A stretch of DNA of 64,000 nt, taken from Psychrobacter sp. APC 3426. GTDB taxonomy: Bacteria > Pseudomonadota > Gammaproteobacteria > Pseudomonadales > Moraxellaceae. Shown in pieces: positions 1 to 7,594 of this stretch. The notes under the pieces were generated by a model. The model did no database searches. It saw only the letters and a list, made by a program, of their open reading frames with translations, and had not been told where the DNA came from. The DNA lies in assembly GCF_030408035.1 (NCBI RefSeq), contig NZ_JASDCF010000002.1, positions 186,001 to 250,000 of the forward strand. The letters are read 5' to 3'. How positions within the stretch are numbered: position 1 is the first letter of the stretch; every line of letters starts with the position of its first letter. The position numbers were made by a program, and so were the translations under genes.

Positions 1-2
1 CA

Positions 3-323
3 TCAGCACATGCAGCCTTTGACAATGCATGCAACCAATGTGGATTGATTGAGGATAAATATGTTAAGCGCCAGTGGCTGCATGCAGTGGTCCTAGAGAC
101 AGCAAACCGTATTGGCTGGGGAAAGCTTAAAAACGCTAATGAGTATTTTCTAAAGACATTCACATGTGTGTATGAGCAAGTGATTAGTGAGCATCAGAAT
201 GGGTCCACGTTCGTTATCCCTAAGTCACATCAAGTTAAGTATGAGCGCACCGTGGTTAAGCCTGGTAGTGAGGCAGATAGGAATATTAGTGAGAAGTTGG
301 CGAAGTTACGGAGGGTTGTATGA
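3..323 (+). CDS. Phage hypothetical protein, 5' end outside window
   Basis: The frame is open from the first bases of the window, so the start lies upstream; an internal TTG at 45 is only a fallback. The visible part has a CNQCG stretch near its N-terminal side, then a tryptophan-rich helical segment, then a basic C-terminus. I do not recognise the family. It sits at the head of a run of small genes just before the packaging module, where lambdoid phages carry recombination and late-regulation genes, but that is only positional. Confidence is high that it is coding and low for function. Confidence 0.6.
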   Translation, partial: SAHAAFDNACNQCGLIEDKYVKRQWLHAVVLETANRIGWGKLKNANEYFLKTFTCVYEQVISEHQNGSTFVIPKSHQVKYERTVVKPGSEADRNISEKLAKLRRVV

Positions 324-383
324 AACATCTGGCATGGCCAACTACTTTGAACGTACCGATACATAAATGATTAAGGGCTCCTC

Positions 384-737
384 ATGAAGATTATAAAATT
401 CAATAAAAGAGAATACGAAGTTGTCAGTTCATGTGAACACGCCCGCATAAATATCGACAGGGCTACTAGAACGATAAGGTGTATGGTTTGCTTTGAACTA
501 TTAGACCCTTTCACTACAGCGATTGAGTATGTGGATGGGCTTGATGAGTACAAGGAAAGGCTAGATGCGTATCGAGAAGACTTGATTCGAGAGAAGGCCT
601 GCAATAAGTTACTTGCTCGCAAGCTTAAGAATCGCAAAAGAACCAAGTGTGATCATTGCGACAAGATGACAAGCATCAAGGTAAAAGAACCAACGCTTTT
701 GGAAGTTCGTGCAGAAGTAGAAGGGGATGAAAAGTGA
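384..737 (+). CDS. Small cysteine-rich phage protein, zinc-ribbon-like
   Basis: A 117-residue protein preceded by a purine-rich stretch (agggctcctc). Cysteines fall in two clusters: C17 with a CMVC motif near residues 33-36, and CDHC near residues 89-92. This spacing is compatible with a zinc-binding fold. The middle third is highly charged and probably helical. Its stop overlaps the GTG start of the next gene, so the two are translationally coupled. No family is recognised; a nucleic-acid-binding or regulatory role is only suggested by the cysteines and the position. Confidence 0.65.
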   Translation: MKIIKFNKREYEVVSSCEHARINIDRATRTIRCMVCFELLDPFTTAIEYVDGLDEYKERLDAYREDLIREKACNKLLARKLKNRKRTKCDHCDKMTSIKVKEPTLLEVRAEVEGDEK

Positions 738-1309
738 TTAGTGTAATAAAGACAAGGTTTGGCGAAAGTCCGTCCTTAGAACTAACCAATGGGGAGTGGC
801 TGAAAAATGGTATGGGCGCTAAAACTGCCAACCTTAATGGCGGTCATGGCGGATTGTCTGCTGAAGTAAGTTGGGAGGACAAAGAGGCATCTGTTGCTAT
901 GATCGACGACAAGCCAGCTAAATCGCTGACAAGTATATTGGTATGGGGTGAGGACCCTAATTGGGATTGGTCACGCCATTTTCATGAGGTGGTCTATTAT
1001 TTAGCGGCTAACATGATGAGGCGTTGCAAGGAAGACGGTCGCAAAGCACCGCAGGCATGTACCCATAGCCTGACGGAGCTGGCATGGCTGATGGCGCGTA
1101 TGGTATTACATTTTGAATTGTACGATTTGTGGGATACCTATACGGTTAAAGGTCGCTTGCGGTTCTCAGGCATTGCAGTCAATTCAAACACGTACACTAA
1201 TGTATGGCTGACCTATCAAAAGCAGATGACCCACGATTTATTTAGTATGGTTAGCAAGGCTGATTATTGTGTCAGTTCGTACCGAAGACAGTTAGATGAT
1301 ATGCAATAG
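734..1309 (+). CDS. Phage protein in the late-regulator position (antiterminator Q-like by location only)
   Basis: A 191-residue protein that starts with GTG overlapping the previous stop (GTGA). It is rich in Trp and Tyr and mostly helical, with a basic patch (residues 95-105) in the second half. It is the last gene before a strong hairpin terminator at 1437, and the packaging operon follows. In many lambdoid prophages that slot holds the late antiterminator, which would also make sense of the many terminator-like hairpins further on. I see no diagnostic motif, so the role is an inference from place. Confidence 0.6.
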   Translation: MISVIKTRFGESPSLELTNGEWLKNGMGAKTANLNGGHGGLSAEVSWEDKEASVAMIDDKPAKSLTSILVWGEDPNWDWSRHFHEVVYYLAANMMRRCKEDGRKAPQACTHSLTELAWLMARMVLHFELYDLWDTYTVKGRLRFSGIAVNSNTYTNVWLTYQKQMTHDLFSMVSKADYCVSSYRRQLDDMQ

Positions 1310-1436
1310 TTGATACTGCTTGACCCATGCGCCCCGAATGGGGTAGTATTTGTCATACTGGCTTCAGTTGTAAGTAGAGCCGAAGAAATACAAGGCGATA
1401 GCTTAATGCTCTCGTCTTTTTTTGTGCCTACGTTTT

Positions 1437-1470
1437 GCCCGTTATGTGATTATCCATAACGGGCTTTTTT
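1437..1470 (+). terminator. Rho-independent terminator
   Basis: Ten-base-pair stem (1437-1446 with 1455-1464), loop of eight, then six T residues. It closes the early/regulatory gene run and lies upstream of the start chosen for the next small gene. Confidence 0.85.
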
Positions 1471-1496
1471 ACATCTGCAATTTGACGAGCGCTGCT

Positions 1497-1661
1497 ATGT
1501 GCGAGCTGACCAACCAACAGGCCTATGATTACTATAAAGAGTTGAAGGAGCCCAGCGCTAAAGACTATTGGCTTAACTTCTTGCAAGACAGAGTGAATAG
1601 AGGTGGTAAAGACGCCAAGGGTGCACAAAAACAGATTGATAAGATTGAGTCTTATAAGTAA
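1497..1661 (+). CDS. Small phage protein of 54 residues
   Basis: The open frame extends back to 1422, but that part runs through the terminator hairpin, so the ATG at 1497 is the credible start. It gives a 54-residue, Lys/Tyr-rich soluble protein beginning MCELTNQQAYDYYKEL. It ends five bases before the tRNA gene. There is no recognisable family and only a weak ribosome binding site, so coding status is moderate. Confidence 0.45.
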   Translation: MCELTNQQAYDYYKELKEPSAKDYWLNFLQDRVNRGGKDAKGAQKQIDKIESYK

Positions 1662-1665
1662 TTAT

Positions 1666-1740
1666 GGGCCCATAGCTTAAAGGTAAAGCAACCGACTCAT
1701 AATCGGCAGATTGAAGGTTCGAAACCGTCTGGGCCCACCA
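1666..1740 (+). tRNA. Phage-encoded tRNA with CAT anticodon (Met or Ile2)
   Basis: A complete cloverleaf can be folded. The acceptor stem is gggccca (1666-1672) with tgggccc (1730-1736), followed by the discriminator A and an encoded CCA (1738-1740). The D stem is gctt/aagc. The anticodon loop is CTCATAA with the anticodon at 1698-1700. The T arm carries TTCGAAA. There is one A-C mismatch at the top of the anticodon stem and one A-G in the T stem. CAT can be elongator Met or lysidine-modified Ile2; sequence alone does not decide. Confidence 0.88.
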
Positions 1741-1804
1741 TATTGAATAACCAGTTTACTCTCCTTGATTGGTCAGGGCATTTTTTCATATGAGGTAATA
1801 AGCG

Positions 1805-2125
1805 ATGGCACTTAAAGCACTAAAGCCAAGGCTTGGCGAGCTAGGCGCAAAAGCTTTAATTGATAATCACCAGCCAAAATCAAGATGGGGTGAGAGCCGA
1901 GGGCACTCGTGGACCAAGCTCAGACGAGTAGTATTAGAGCGCGATAGGTTTACGTGCCAGCATTGCCATAGAGTGGGCGGCAACTTAGAGTGTGACCATA
2001 TTGTCAATGAAGCGAAAGGCGGCACTAACGAGCTAAGAAACTTGCAGACATTGTGCAGAGAGTGTCATAAGGTCAAAACACAGCAAGAAAGCATCGATGG
2101 AATGTATGGCGTGGTTAAAGATTGA
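1805..2125 (+). CDS. HNH endonuclease of the phage packaging module
   Basis: A 106-residue protein with a complete HNH core. Zinc ligands are C51/C54 and C84/C87; the catalytic pair is D64-H65, followed by the conserved GGT and N79, and then H88. HNH proteins just upstream of terminase are characteristic of HK97-like cos phages, where they help the terminase nick or cut DNA during packaging. The gene follows the tRNA by about 65 bases and is 165 bases upstream of the small terminase gene. The function is well supported by motif and neighbours. Confidence 0.9.
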   Translation: MALKALKPRLGELGAKALIDNHQPKSRWGESRGHSWTKLRRVVLERDRFTCQHCHRVGGNLECDHIVNEAKGGTNELRNLQTLCRECHKVKTQQESIDGMYGVVKD

Positions 2126-2290
2126 GTTATTTAGGTTAAATTATCGATGATGGTTGTTAAAAGAGGTGGGGGGAGGGTTAATTGTTTTCGGCGGGAAGCC
2201 CCAAAAGAGCTCCCTCCATCACACGCTTAAAAAAAATCTCAGTTTGCGGGATATGTTAAAGCTTGCCGAGAAAAGTTAAAGGAGGTCCTG
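2126..2290 (+). other. Possible cos region between HNH and terminase genes
   Basis: No gene is seen. The stretch has a G-rich run (2166-2177) and a C-rich run (about 2211-2218) that are partly complementary, with GAGCTC at 2207-2212. In HNH-containing cos phages the cohesive-end site commonly lies beside these genes. The exact nick sites cannot be read from sequence, so this is a positional suggestion. Confidence 0.3.
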
Positions 2291-2710
2291 ATGGCGCTCA
2301 CGCTAAAAAAAAGATTATATGCTGACGCTATCATGGACGGCGAAACTAAAGCCGCCGCTGCTGAAATTGCAGGGTACTCAAAGGCTACAGCCTCGCAAGC
2401 GGGTTCAAGATTATTCAAAGATGAAGATATAATTCAGTATATCGAAACTAAGACTTCGGAGAAAAAGCAGGTCGAAGTTGGCGCGGTACATGTTAAAGGA
2501 AATGTGGTTGATCCTAGAGAGGCGCTGCTGCAATTACTAAACGACCCAGACCCAAAAATTGTACTAAGTGCAGCCAGCACACTGATGCCATATATGTACG
2601 CAAGAATTGCGCCGGCTGGTAAAAAAGTAGTCGAGAAAGAACAGGCCATCGAAGCAACCAAGAGTGGCAGGTTTGCAACACTCGGTCAGCAGTCGGACAA
2701 AATACAATAA
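2291..2710 (+). CDS. Terminase small subunit
   Basis: A 139-residue protein with an excellent ribosome binding site (aaaggaggt) just before the ATG. The N-terminal 60 residues fit the terminase_2 helix-turn-helix pattern: a GETKAAAAEIAGYSKATA segment, then a small-residue turn and a helix ending near IIQYIE. A flexible charged linker and an oligomerising helix follow. It recognises the packaging site and hands DNA to the large subunit. HNH, small and large terminase genes in this order support the call. Confidence 0.88.
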   Translation: MALTLKKRLYADAIMDGETKAAAAEIAGYSKATASQAGSRLFKDEDIIQYIETKTSEKKQVEVGAVHVKGNVVDPREALLQLLNDPDPKIVLSAASTLMPYMYARIAPAGKKVVEKEQAIEATKSGRFATLGQQSDKIQ

Positions 2711-2719
2711 GGATTGACT

Positions 2720-2887
2720 ATGGTTGATGTAGGTAGCTTCTGGTTTAACAGTCTACTTAATACTGAGGTTGTTGATTGCAACGAGCTTACTGTGACAGCT
2801 GTGCTGTGCAATGGAGATACGCCAACCCCTTATAATATATCTATAGGTGAGTTTTTAAATAGCCATATACCGATACAATCTAATTAA
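2720..2887 (+). CDS. Small phage protein of 55 residues
   Basis: ATG at 2720 is preceded by an aagga ribosome binding site nine bases after the small terminase gene. The 55-residue product (starting MVDVGSFWFNSLLN) is acidic and has two cysteines (C20, C30). It ends just before a hairpin and the large terminase gene. Tight packing and the ribosome binding site argue that it is real. No family is recognised. Confidence 0.5.
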   Translation: MVDVGSFWFNSLLNTEVVDCNELTVTAVLCNGDTPTPYNISIGEFLNSHIPIQSN

Positions 2888-2898
2888 AATAATAATTA

Positions 2899-2923
2899 AA
2901 ACCACTTTCACGAGTGGTTTTTT
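2899..2923 (+). terminator. Terminator-like hairpin before the large terminase gene
   Basis: Eight-base stem aaaccact/agtggttt (2899-2906 with 2913-2920) followed by a short T run, 15 bases before the large terminase ATG. It is one of a series of such hairpins at gene junctions in this late operon. Confidence 0.55.
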
Positions 2924-2937
2924 ATGGGCGAAGATAA

Positions 2938-4656
2938 ATGATTACTGAATGGACAACAGCGCTGCCTGATTGGGAGAAGCGCATAGTCCAGAAAGAATCG
3001 CTACTACCTTGCGCTCCACTTAATCAAGAAGTTGCAGACATTGCATTACGGGTTTTTAACAGTCTTATATTGGTCGATGTTATTGGTAAGCCCACATTGG
3101 GTGAAGCGTCACTCAAGTGGTCATCAGATTTTGTAGCATCCATTTTCGGTGCGTACGACCCTGAAACTGGCATTCGCATGATTACCGAGTTCATGCTACT
3201 TATTGCGAAGAAGAACGCTAAGTCTACGTTGGCCGCTGGAATTATGATGACCGCGCTTATCTTAAATGAAAGACACAGTGCTGATTTAGTGATTATTGCA
3301 CCAACCAAAGAAGTTGCCAGCAACTCATTCAATCCAGCTCGAGATATGATAGCCGCCGACCTTGAATTGTCAGCCATGTTTAACGTGTCAGAGCACACTC
3401 GCACCATTACTCATTTAGGCACAAACGCAAAACTAAAAGTTATTGCTGCTGAATCAGAGGCGCTGGCAGGTATTAAGGCGTCTTATATATTAGTCGATGA
3501 GTTATGGCTGTTTGGCAAACGAGCTAATGCCGGCTCAATGCTACGTGAGGCAACCGGTGGTCTTGCATCTAGACCGGAAGGCTTTGTTATCTACCTAACA
3601 ACTATGCCTGATGAACCACCAACAGGCGCGATGAAACAGAAATTGGATTATGCCAGGGGCGTTCGAGACGGAAAGATTGATGATCCTCAGTTTCTAGGTT
3701 TGCTTTACGAGTTCCCACAGAAGTATTTAGATGATGAGCTTTATCTCAAGCAAACGAATTGGTATATCACCAATCCTAATATGGATGCTTCGGTTAACGA
3801 GAAATATATTGAGCGTGAGTTTAAGAAAGCATCTGACGAAGGCAAAGAGGAATTGCAGGATTTTACTGCGAAACATTTAAACGTTCAAATCGGTGTGTCA
3901 ATGAGAGCTAATAGATGGGCTGCCAGTGAGTTTTGGGAAAAAGCAGCAGCACCAACCCCATTTACTTTGGAGCAGCTTATAGAGGCATCAGAAATCATCA
4001 CCATGGGCATCGATGGCGGCGGGCTTGACGATTTATTAGGAATGGCGGTTGTTGGCCGTCTGCCAACCGTTATCCGTGAGTATGAAGATAAGGTTAGCAA
4101 GCAAAAGATACAGGTTAAACCGTGGTGGGTATGGACACGTGCATGGTGCCATGAGATAGCATTGGAGCGGCGTAAATCTATCTCTGATACGCTGCGTGAT
4201 TTTGAGAAGCAAGGCGACTTGTCTATTGTCAAAAACATAGGCGATGAAACAGATGAGCTCGCCAAGATTGCCAAGCAAGTCTTTGACAGTGGCAAACTTA
4301 ATAAGATCGGACTTGACCCATTGGGCATTGGCGCGCTGATTGATGAGCTCGTTATGATTGGCATACCAAGTGAGATGCTGATAGGTGTGACGCAGGGTTT
4401 TAAGATGTCAGGCTACATTAAGACCGCCGAGAATAAGATTGCGCGTAAAGATATGCTACACGCCAGCCAAAACATTATGGCGTGGGCGGTCGGTAATTGC
4501 CGCACAGTCGTCAGGGGTAGCGGGACGATGCTATCAAAAGCTGAGAGTGGTACCGCAAAGATTGATCCAGTTATTGGGATGCTAAATGCCGTCGCACTAA
4601 TGAGCGAAAACCCTGATGTTCCTAAGTCAGACATTCCCACAATGTTTTTTGTTTAA
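2938..4656 (+). CDS. Terminase large subunit (HK97-like Terminase_1)
   Basis: A 572-residue packaging motor protein. The ATPase domain has a Walker A-like KKNAKST (91-97) and Walker B YILVDE (about 183-188). An adenine-binding region lies near residues 110-130 (LVIIAPTKEVA). The C-terminal RNase H-like nuclease begins with the acidic motif GIDGGG around D359 and continues to a second acidic cluster. It cuts the concatemer and drives DNA into the prohead through the portal. Length and domain order match the family, and the reading frame is intact. Confidence 0.95.
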   Translation: MITEWTTALPDWEKRIVQKESLLPCAPLNQEVADIALRVFNSLILVDVIGKPTLGEASLKWSSDFVASIFGAYDPETGIRMITEFMLLIAKKNAKSTLAAGIMMTALILNERHSADLVIIAPTKEVASNSFNPARDMIAADLELSAMFNVSEHTRTITHLGTNAKLKVIAAESEALAGIKASYILVDELWLFGKRANAGSMLREATGGLASRPEGFVIYLTTMPDEPPTGAMKQKLDYARGVRDGKIDDPQFLGLLYEFPQKYLDDELYLKQTNWYITNPNMDASVNEKYIEREFKKASDEGKEELQDFTAKHLNVQIGVSMRANRWAASEFWEKAAAPTPFTLEQLIEASEIITMGIDGGGLDDLLGMAVVGRLPTVIREYEDKVSKQKIQVKPWWVWTRAWCHEIALERRKSISDTLRDFEKQGDLSIVKNIGDETDELAKIAKQVFDSGKLNKIGLDPLGIGALIDELVMIGIPSEMLIGVTQGFKMSGYIKTAENKIARKDMLHASQNIMAWAVGNCRTVVRGSGTMLSKAESGTAKIDPVIGMLNAVALMSENPDVPKSDIPTMFFV

Positions 4657-4666
4657 GGATTCAACA

Positions 4667-4876
4667 ATGTGCATCTATCTAAGTGACAACGCTATCTTTG
4701 TGCTTATTTTTATCACAGGTTTATTTTTAGGTGCGATTGTTCATCGAATCATTACAGCACCTAGAAAAACTACCAAACCTATTGATTATTATGACGGTAC
4801 ACACGGCATGGGTTATCAGCCGTTGCCAGAATCAAATAAGGCACCACCACAACCGCTACATAGTCCAAATCTGTGA
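4667..4876 (+). CDS. Small single-pass membrane protein of the prophage
   Basis: The frame is open from 4616, but the ATG at 4667 has an aagga ribosome binding site just after the terminase stop, giving 69 residues. Residues 8-30 form one hydrophobic segment (AIFVLIFITGLFLGAIV), followed by a basic and proline-rich tail. It could be a membrane-anchored accessory or an ORFan. The tight position between terminase and protease suggests late expression. No family is recognised. Confidence 0.55.
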   Translation: MCIYLSDNAIFVLIFITGLFLGAIVHRIITAPRKTTKPIDYYDGTHGMGYQPLPESNKAPPQPLHSPNL

Positions 4877-4885
4877 GCAGATACC

Positions 4886-4978
4886 ATGACCAAAAAATCA
4901 CGTTTGCTTAGAGCCGTTTTGATAGTAATTGATATTGCACTGGTCGCTTATACCAAGCGCAAAAAAGATAAACCATAG
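4886..4978 (+). CDS. Tiny membrane peptide of 30 residues
   Basis: ATG at 4886 follows the previous gene by ten bases. It encodes a basic N-terminus, a hydrophobic core (AVLIVIDIALVAY) and a lysine-rich tail. The next hairpin begins at its stop codon. The transmembrane pattern and tight spacing support it, but there is no clear ribosome binding site and the size makes the call weak. Confidence 0.35.
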   Translation: MTKKSRLLRAVLIVIDIALVAYTKRKKDKP

Positions 4979-4998
4979 CCGCCAATTAGGGCTGCTTT
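4976..4998 (+). terminator. Terminator-like hairpin
   Basis: Stem agccgcc (4977-4983) with gggctgct (4989-4996), one mismatch, followed by a T run. It overlaps the preceding stop codon and belongs to the series of junction hairpins in the late operon. Confidence 0.45.
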
Positions 4999-5001
4999 TT
5001 A

Positions 5002-5220
5002 ATGGGTGATGATATGAGTAGTGATATAGATTTTGACAACGACAAATGCCGCACTGATATTTTTGAGATTGGTGAATTTGTGGTTGCTTTGGATATTCCG
5101 AAAATACAAGCAAATGCGCTATGTGTCGCACTAACAGCAAAAAGCGATTCCTATGATTTTGATTGGCAATATACAGGTGGTCGGGTTTGCGTTCGGCAGT
5201 TAAAGCGTAAAACGACATAA
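5002..5220 (+). CDS. Small acidic phage protein
   Basis: A 72-residue product from ATG 5002; a second ATG at 5014 has a better upstream gggtgat and may be the true start. It is acidic at the N-terminus (DIDFDNDK) and basic at the C-terminus (RQLKRKTT), with a beta-rich centre. It lies between two junction hairpins and upstream of the prohead protease. No family is recognised. Confidence 0.5.
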   Translation: MGDDMSSDIDFDNDKCRTDIFEIGEFVVALDIPKIQANALCVALTAKSDSYDFDWQYTGGRVCVRQLKRKTT

Positions 5221-5233
5221 AAAGAAAGATGAT

Positions 5234-5259
5234 AAGCCGCTTTAATGAGTGGCTTTTAT
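5234..5259 (+). terminator. Terminator-like hairpin before the prohead protease
   Basis: Eight-base-pair stem aagccgct/agtggctt (5234-5241 with 5248-5255, one G-T) followed by T-rich sequence; the protease ATG is 35 bases further on. Confidence 0.55.
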
Positions 5260-5289
5260 TTTGCCCAAATTTTTATAACGAGAAACCTT

Positions 5290-5934
5290 ATGACAAAAGC
5301 TTATAGCGTACTAAAGGTTAAGGCGATAACCGAAGACGAAGAGACGCGCACTATTACCGGCATCGCATCGACGCCAAAGCAGGACCGTGATAATGACATT
5401 TTAGATATGGTCGGCGCTAAATTTGCTTTACCCATCCCCTTGCTTTGGCAGCACAACTGCAATCAGCCTATTGGTGAAGTTACTGATGCGACAGTCACCG
5501 AAGAAGGCATTGAGATTACCGCTACTATTGTCAAAATCCTAGAAGAAGGCACTCTTAAGAGCCGCACTGACGAAGCATGGCAGTCCATTAAGTCCGGATT
5601 GGTTAAATGTTTATCCATTGGTTTTCGACCGCTTGAATATAGCTACCTAGAGGATAGTTGGGGTATGCATATTCAAGAGTGGGAATGGTACGAGCTGTCA
5701 GCTGTGACCGTTCCTGCTAACCCAGACGCAGTAATTACCAGTGTTAAGAAAATTAAACAAGCATTTTCGGATGCTCAAAATCATACAGCCCCACCTTCAA
5801 CAGCGAAGGCTAAGCCATTGGCAACTGAGCTGCAAACAAAAGCACCAAGAAGCACCAGTGTTCCAAATCCACCCCGAAATATCACCTTAGTTGACCCTAG
5901 TCAGGGCAGCATACATTTACTATCTGGAGAATGA
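5290..5934 (+). CDS. HK97-family prohead protease (peptidase S78)
   Basis: The ATG at 5290 is chosen because the frame upstream of it runs through a hairpin; it gives 214 residues. The S78 triad is readable: H55 in LLWQHN, S109 in KCLSIGF and E135 in WYELSAVTVPANP. The protease matures the capsid by removing the scaffold-like delta domain of the major capsid protein and itself. The C-terminal 60 residues are low-complexity and probably act as the targeting tail. The gene is immediately followed by the capsid gene (stop 5934, ATG 5938), the usual arrangement. Confidence 0.92.
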   Translation: MTKAYSVLKVKAITEDEETRTITGIASTPKQDRDNDILDMVGAKFALPIPLLWQHNCNQPIGEVTDATVTEEGIEITATIVKILEEGTLKSRTDEAWQSIKSGLVKCLSIGFRPLEYSYLEDSWGMHIQEWEWYELSAVTVPANPDAVITSVKKIKQAFSDAQNHTAPPSTAKAKPLATELQTKAPRSTSVPNPPRNITLVDPSQGSIHLLSGE

Positions 5935-5937
5935 CCT

Positions 5938-7287
5938 ATGTGGGAAAAACAACGCGCGCAACTCCTTGCGACCATCAAGTCTAAGAAAGGCAAAGTCGAA
6001 GGCATCATGAAAAAAGCCGCTGACGATGGCCGTACCGCTGACGACGGCGAAGAAGATGAAATCGCTGTGTTGGAGGCAGAAATCGAGCGCCTGAACACCA
6101 ATTTGGAACGAGTTGAGGGTTTTATTGATGATGCGAAAAACGCACTCGCTGACGCAACGCCAGTTGCTGGTGAAAACGAAGACGAAGCTGCCGCAAGCGC
6201 AGAAGGCGAAGCAGACCCAGCAGCAAAAGCTGCCAATCGTTTGAGCGTTAAGCCTAACAACGCCAAAAAAGGTATTGGTTTTGCTCAGCTTGCAAAAGCG
6301 AAGGCCCTTGCTGTACTGCAGCAAAAGAAAGGCAACTATATCACTCCTCTTGATATTGCCAAGTCGCAAGGTATGGATCGCCGTGTTATTCAGGCGCTTG
6401 AAAAAGCAGTAGTGCTCGACACCAGTAACTCAAATCCATTGGTCGTTGAAAACCAATTGGCCAATGAATTCGTTGAGTTGTTACGTGCTGAAACCATCGT
6501 TGATAAGCTTGCTGAATTTATGCGTGCTGCACCATTTAACGCGACTATTCCAGGTATGGCGACTGGAGCTATCGCGGCGTGGGTTGGCGAAGGTGCCACT
6601 AAGCCTGCAACCAATCCAACGTTTAACACCGTTGAGATTAAGCATCATAAATTAGCTGGTATTGTTGTACGTACTGATGACTTGCTTAAACTATCATCAC
6701 CTAGTACTGATCAGATGCTACTTGATGACTTGGTTGAAGCTTCTGCAACACTTATTGATACAACGTTTATGGATGATGCCGCTCAAACAGCCGTGCGTCC
6801 TGCTGGCGTGTTGAATGGCGCGACCAAGATTGTTGCTACTGGTGTCACCTCTGCAGAATACGATGCCGACCTTGCAGCGCTATCTGATAGCTTTATCTCC
6901 AAAAATCTATCTTTAACCGGTGCTCATTATGTAATGAGTGCAACCCGCGCTAGCGCAATAGGTCGCTTACGTGATGCTTTGGGTAATCGCTTTTATCCTG
7001 ATATGGCCAATGGTCCCGGCGCAAAAAGCTTAGATGGTATTCCAGTCATTGAATCTGAAAATGCAGGCTCAGTCATTGCCTTGGTGAAACCGTCAGAGCT
7101 TTTCTTGGCTGATGAAGGTGAAGTTGAAGTCGCATTCAGTGATCAGGCTACCATTGATATGGGCGCGACCACCTTGGTTAATTTATGGCAGCAAAATATG
7201 ACTGCTATCCGAGCCGAGCGTCATATCACTTGGGCGAAACGCCGCACCACAGCCGCGGCTTATATCGACTACGCAGCAATCCCTTAA
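5938..7287 (+). CDS. Major capsid protein, HK97 fold
   Basis: A 449-residue protein. Residues 1-125 are charged and coiled-coil-like, then Ala/Glu-rich: the delta (scaffolding) domain normally removed by the neighbouring protease. The HK97-fold capsid domain starts near VLDTSNSNPLVVENQ (about 160). It contains the typical FVELLRAETIVDKL, an E-loop region and the LARIRAE-like TAIRAERHITWAK near the C-terminus. It forms the icosahedral shell. Length is in the usual range and the frame is intact. Confidence 0.94.
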   Translation: MWEKQRAQLLATIKSKKGKVEGIMKKAADDGRTADDGEEDEIAVLEAEIERLNTNLERVEGFIDDAKNALADATPVAGENEDEAAASAEGEADPAAKAANRLSVKPNNAKKGIGFAQLAKAKALAVLQQKKGNYITPLDIAKSQGMDRRVIQALEKAVVLDTSNSNPLVVENQLANEFVELLRAETIVDKLAEFMRAAPFNATIPGMATGAIAAWVGEGATKPATNPTFNTVEIKHHKLAGIVVRTDDLLKLSSPSTDQMLLDDLVEASATLIDTTFMDDAAQTAVRPAGVLNGATKIVATGVTSAEYDADLAALSDSFISKNLSLTGAHYVMSATRASAIGRLRDALGNRFYPDMANGPGAKSLDGIPVIESENAGSVIALVKPSELFLADEGEVEVAFSDQATIDMGATTLVNLWQQNMTAIRAERHITWAKRRTTAAAYIDYAAIP

Positions 7288-7320
7288 GCACAAACGCACT
7301 ATCTAATTTGATATCGATTA

Positions 7321-7348
7321 AACCCTGACCATGTGTTGGGGTTTTTTA
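7321..7348 (+). terminator. Terminator-like hairpin after the capsid gene
   Basis: Stem aaccc/gggtt (7321-7325 with 7339-7343) followed by a run of T. It lies 33 bases after the capsid stop; a junction hairpin of the late operon. Confidence 0.5.
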
Positions 7349-7412
7349 TGAGTAGGTATTGGTAATTCCGTTGTATCAGTATCTATCCATAAAAAATAAC
7401 GTAATCAACGAG

Positions 7413-7589
7413 ATGACTATGAAAATAAAATACATCAAAGACGCGCCTAATGGTCCTGCTGGCATGACCGATGATGTCAGCGACTTCCATGGCAATATTT
7501 TGGTATTAACAGGCTTGGCTGAGCCGGTACCAGATAAAAATAAAACTAGTTCAAAGCAAAAAAATAAAACCAACACCAAAGACGAGTAA
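7413..7589 (+). CDS. Small phage head-module protein
   Basis: The frame opens at 7359, but ATG 7413 (or 7419) is nearer a purine-rich site, giving about 58 residues: a beta-rich N-terminal half (MKIKYIKDAPNGPAG) and a very lysine-rich tail. It sits five bases upstream of the portal gene. Short proteins of this style occur next to portal genes in many siphophages, but I do not know a function. Confidence 0.55.
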   Translation: MTMKIKYIKDAPNGPAGMTDDVSDFHGNILVLTGLAEPVPDKNKTSSKQKNKTNTKDE

Positions 7590-7594
7590 TTATT

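Noticed and set aside
734..1309. Naming the gene as antiterminator Q
   Set aside because: Only the position argues for it; no zinc or DNA-binding motif of known Q families is seen.
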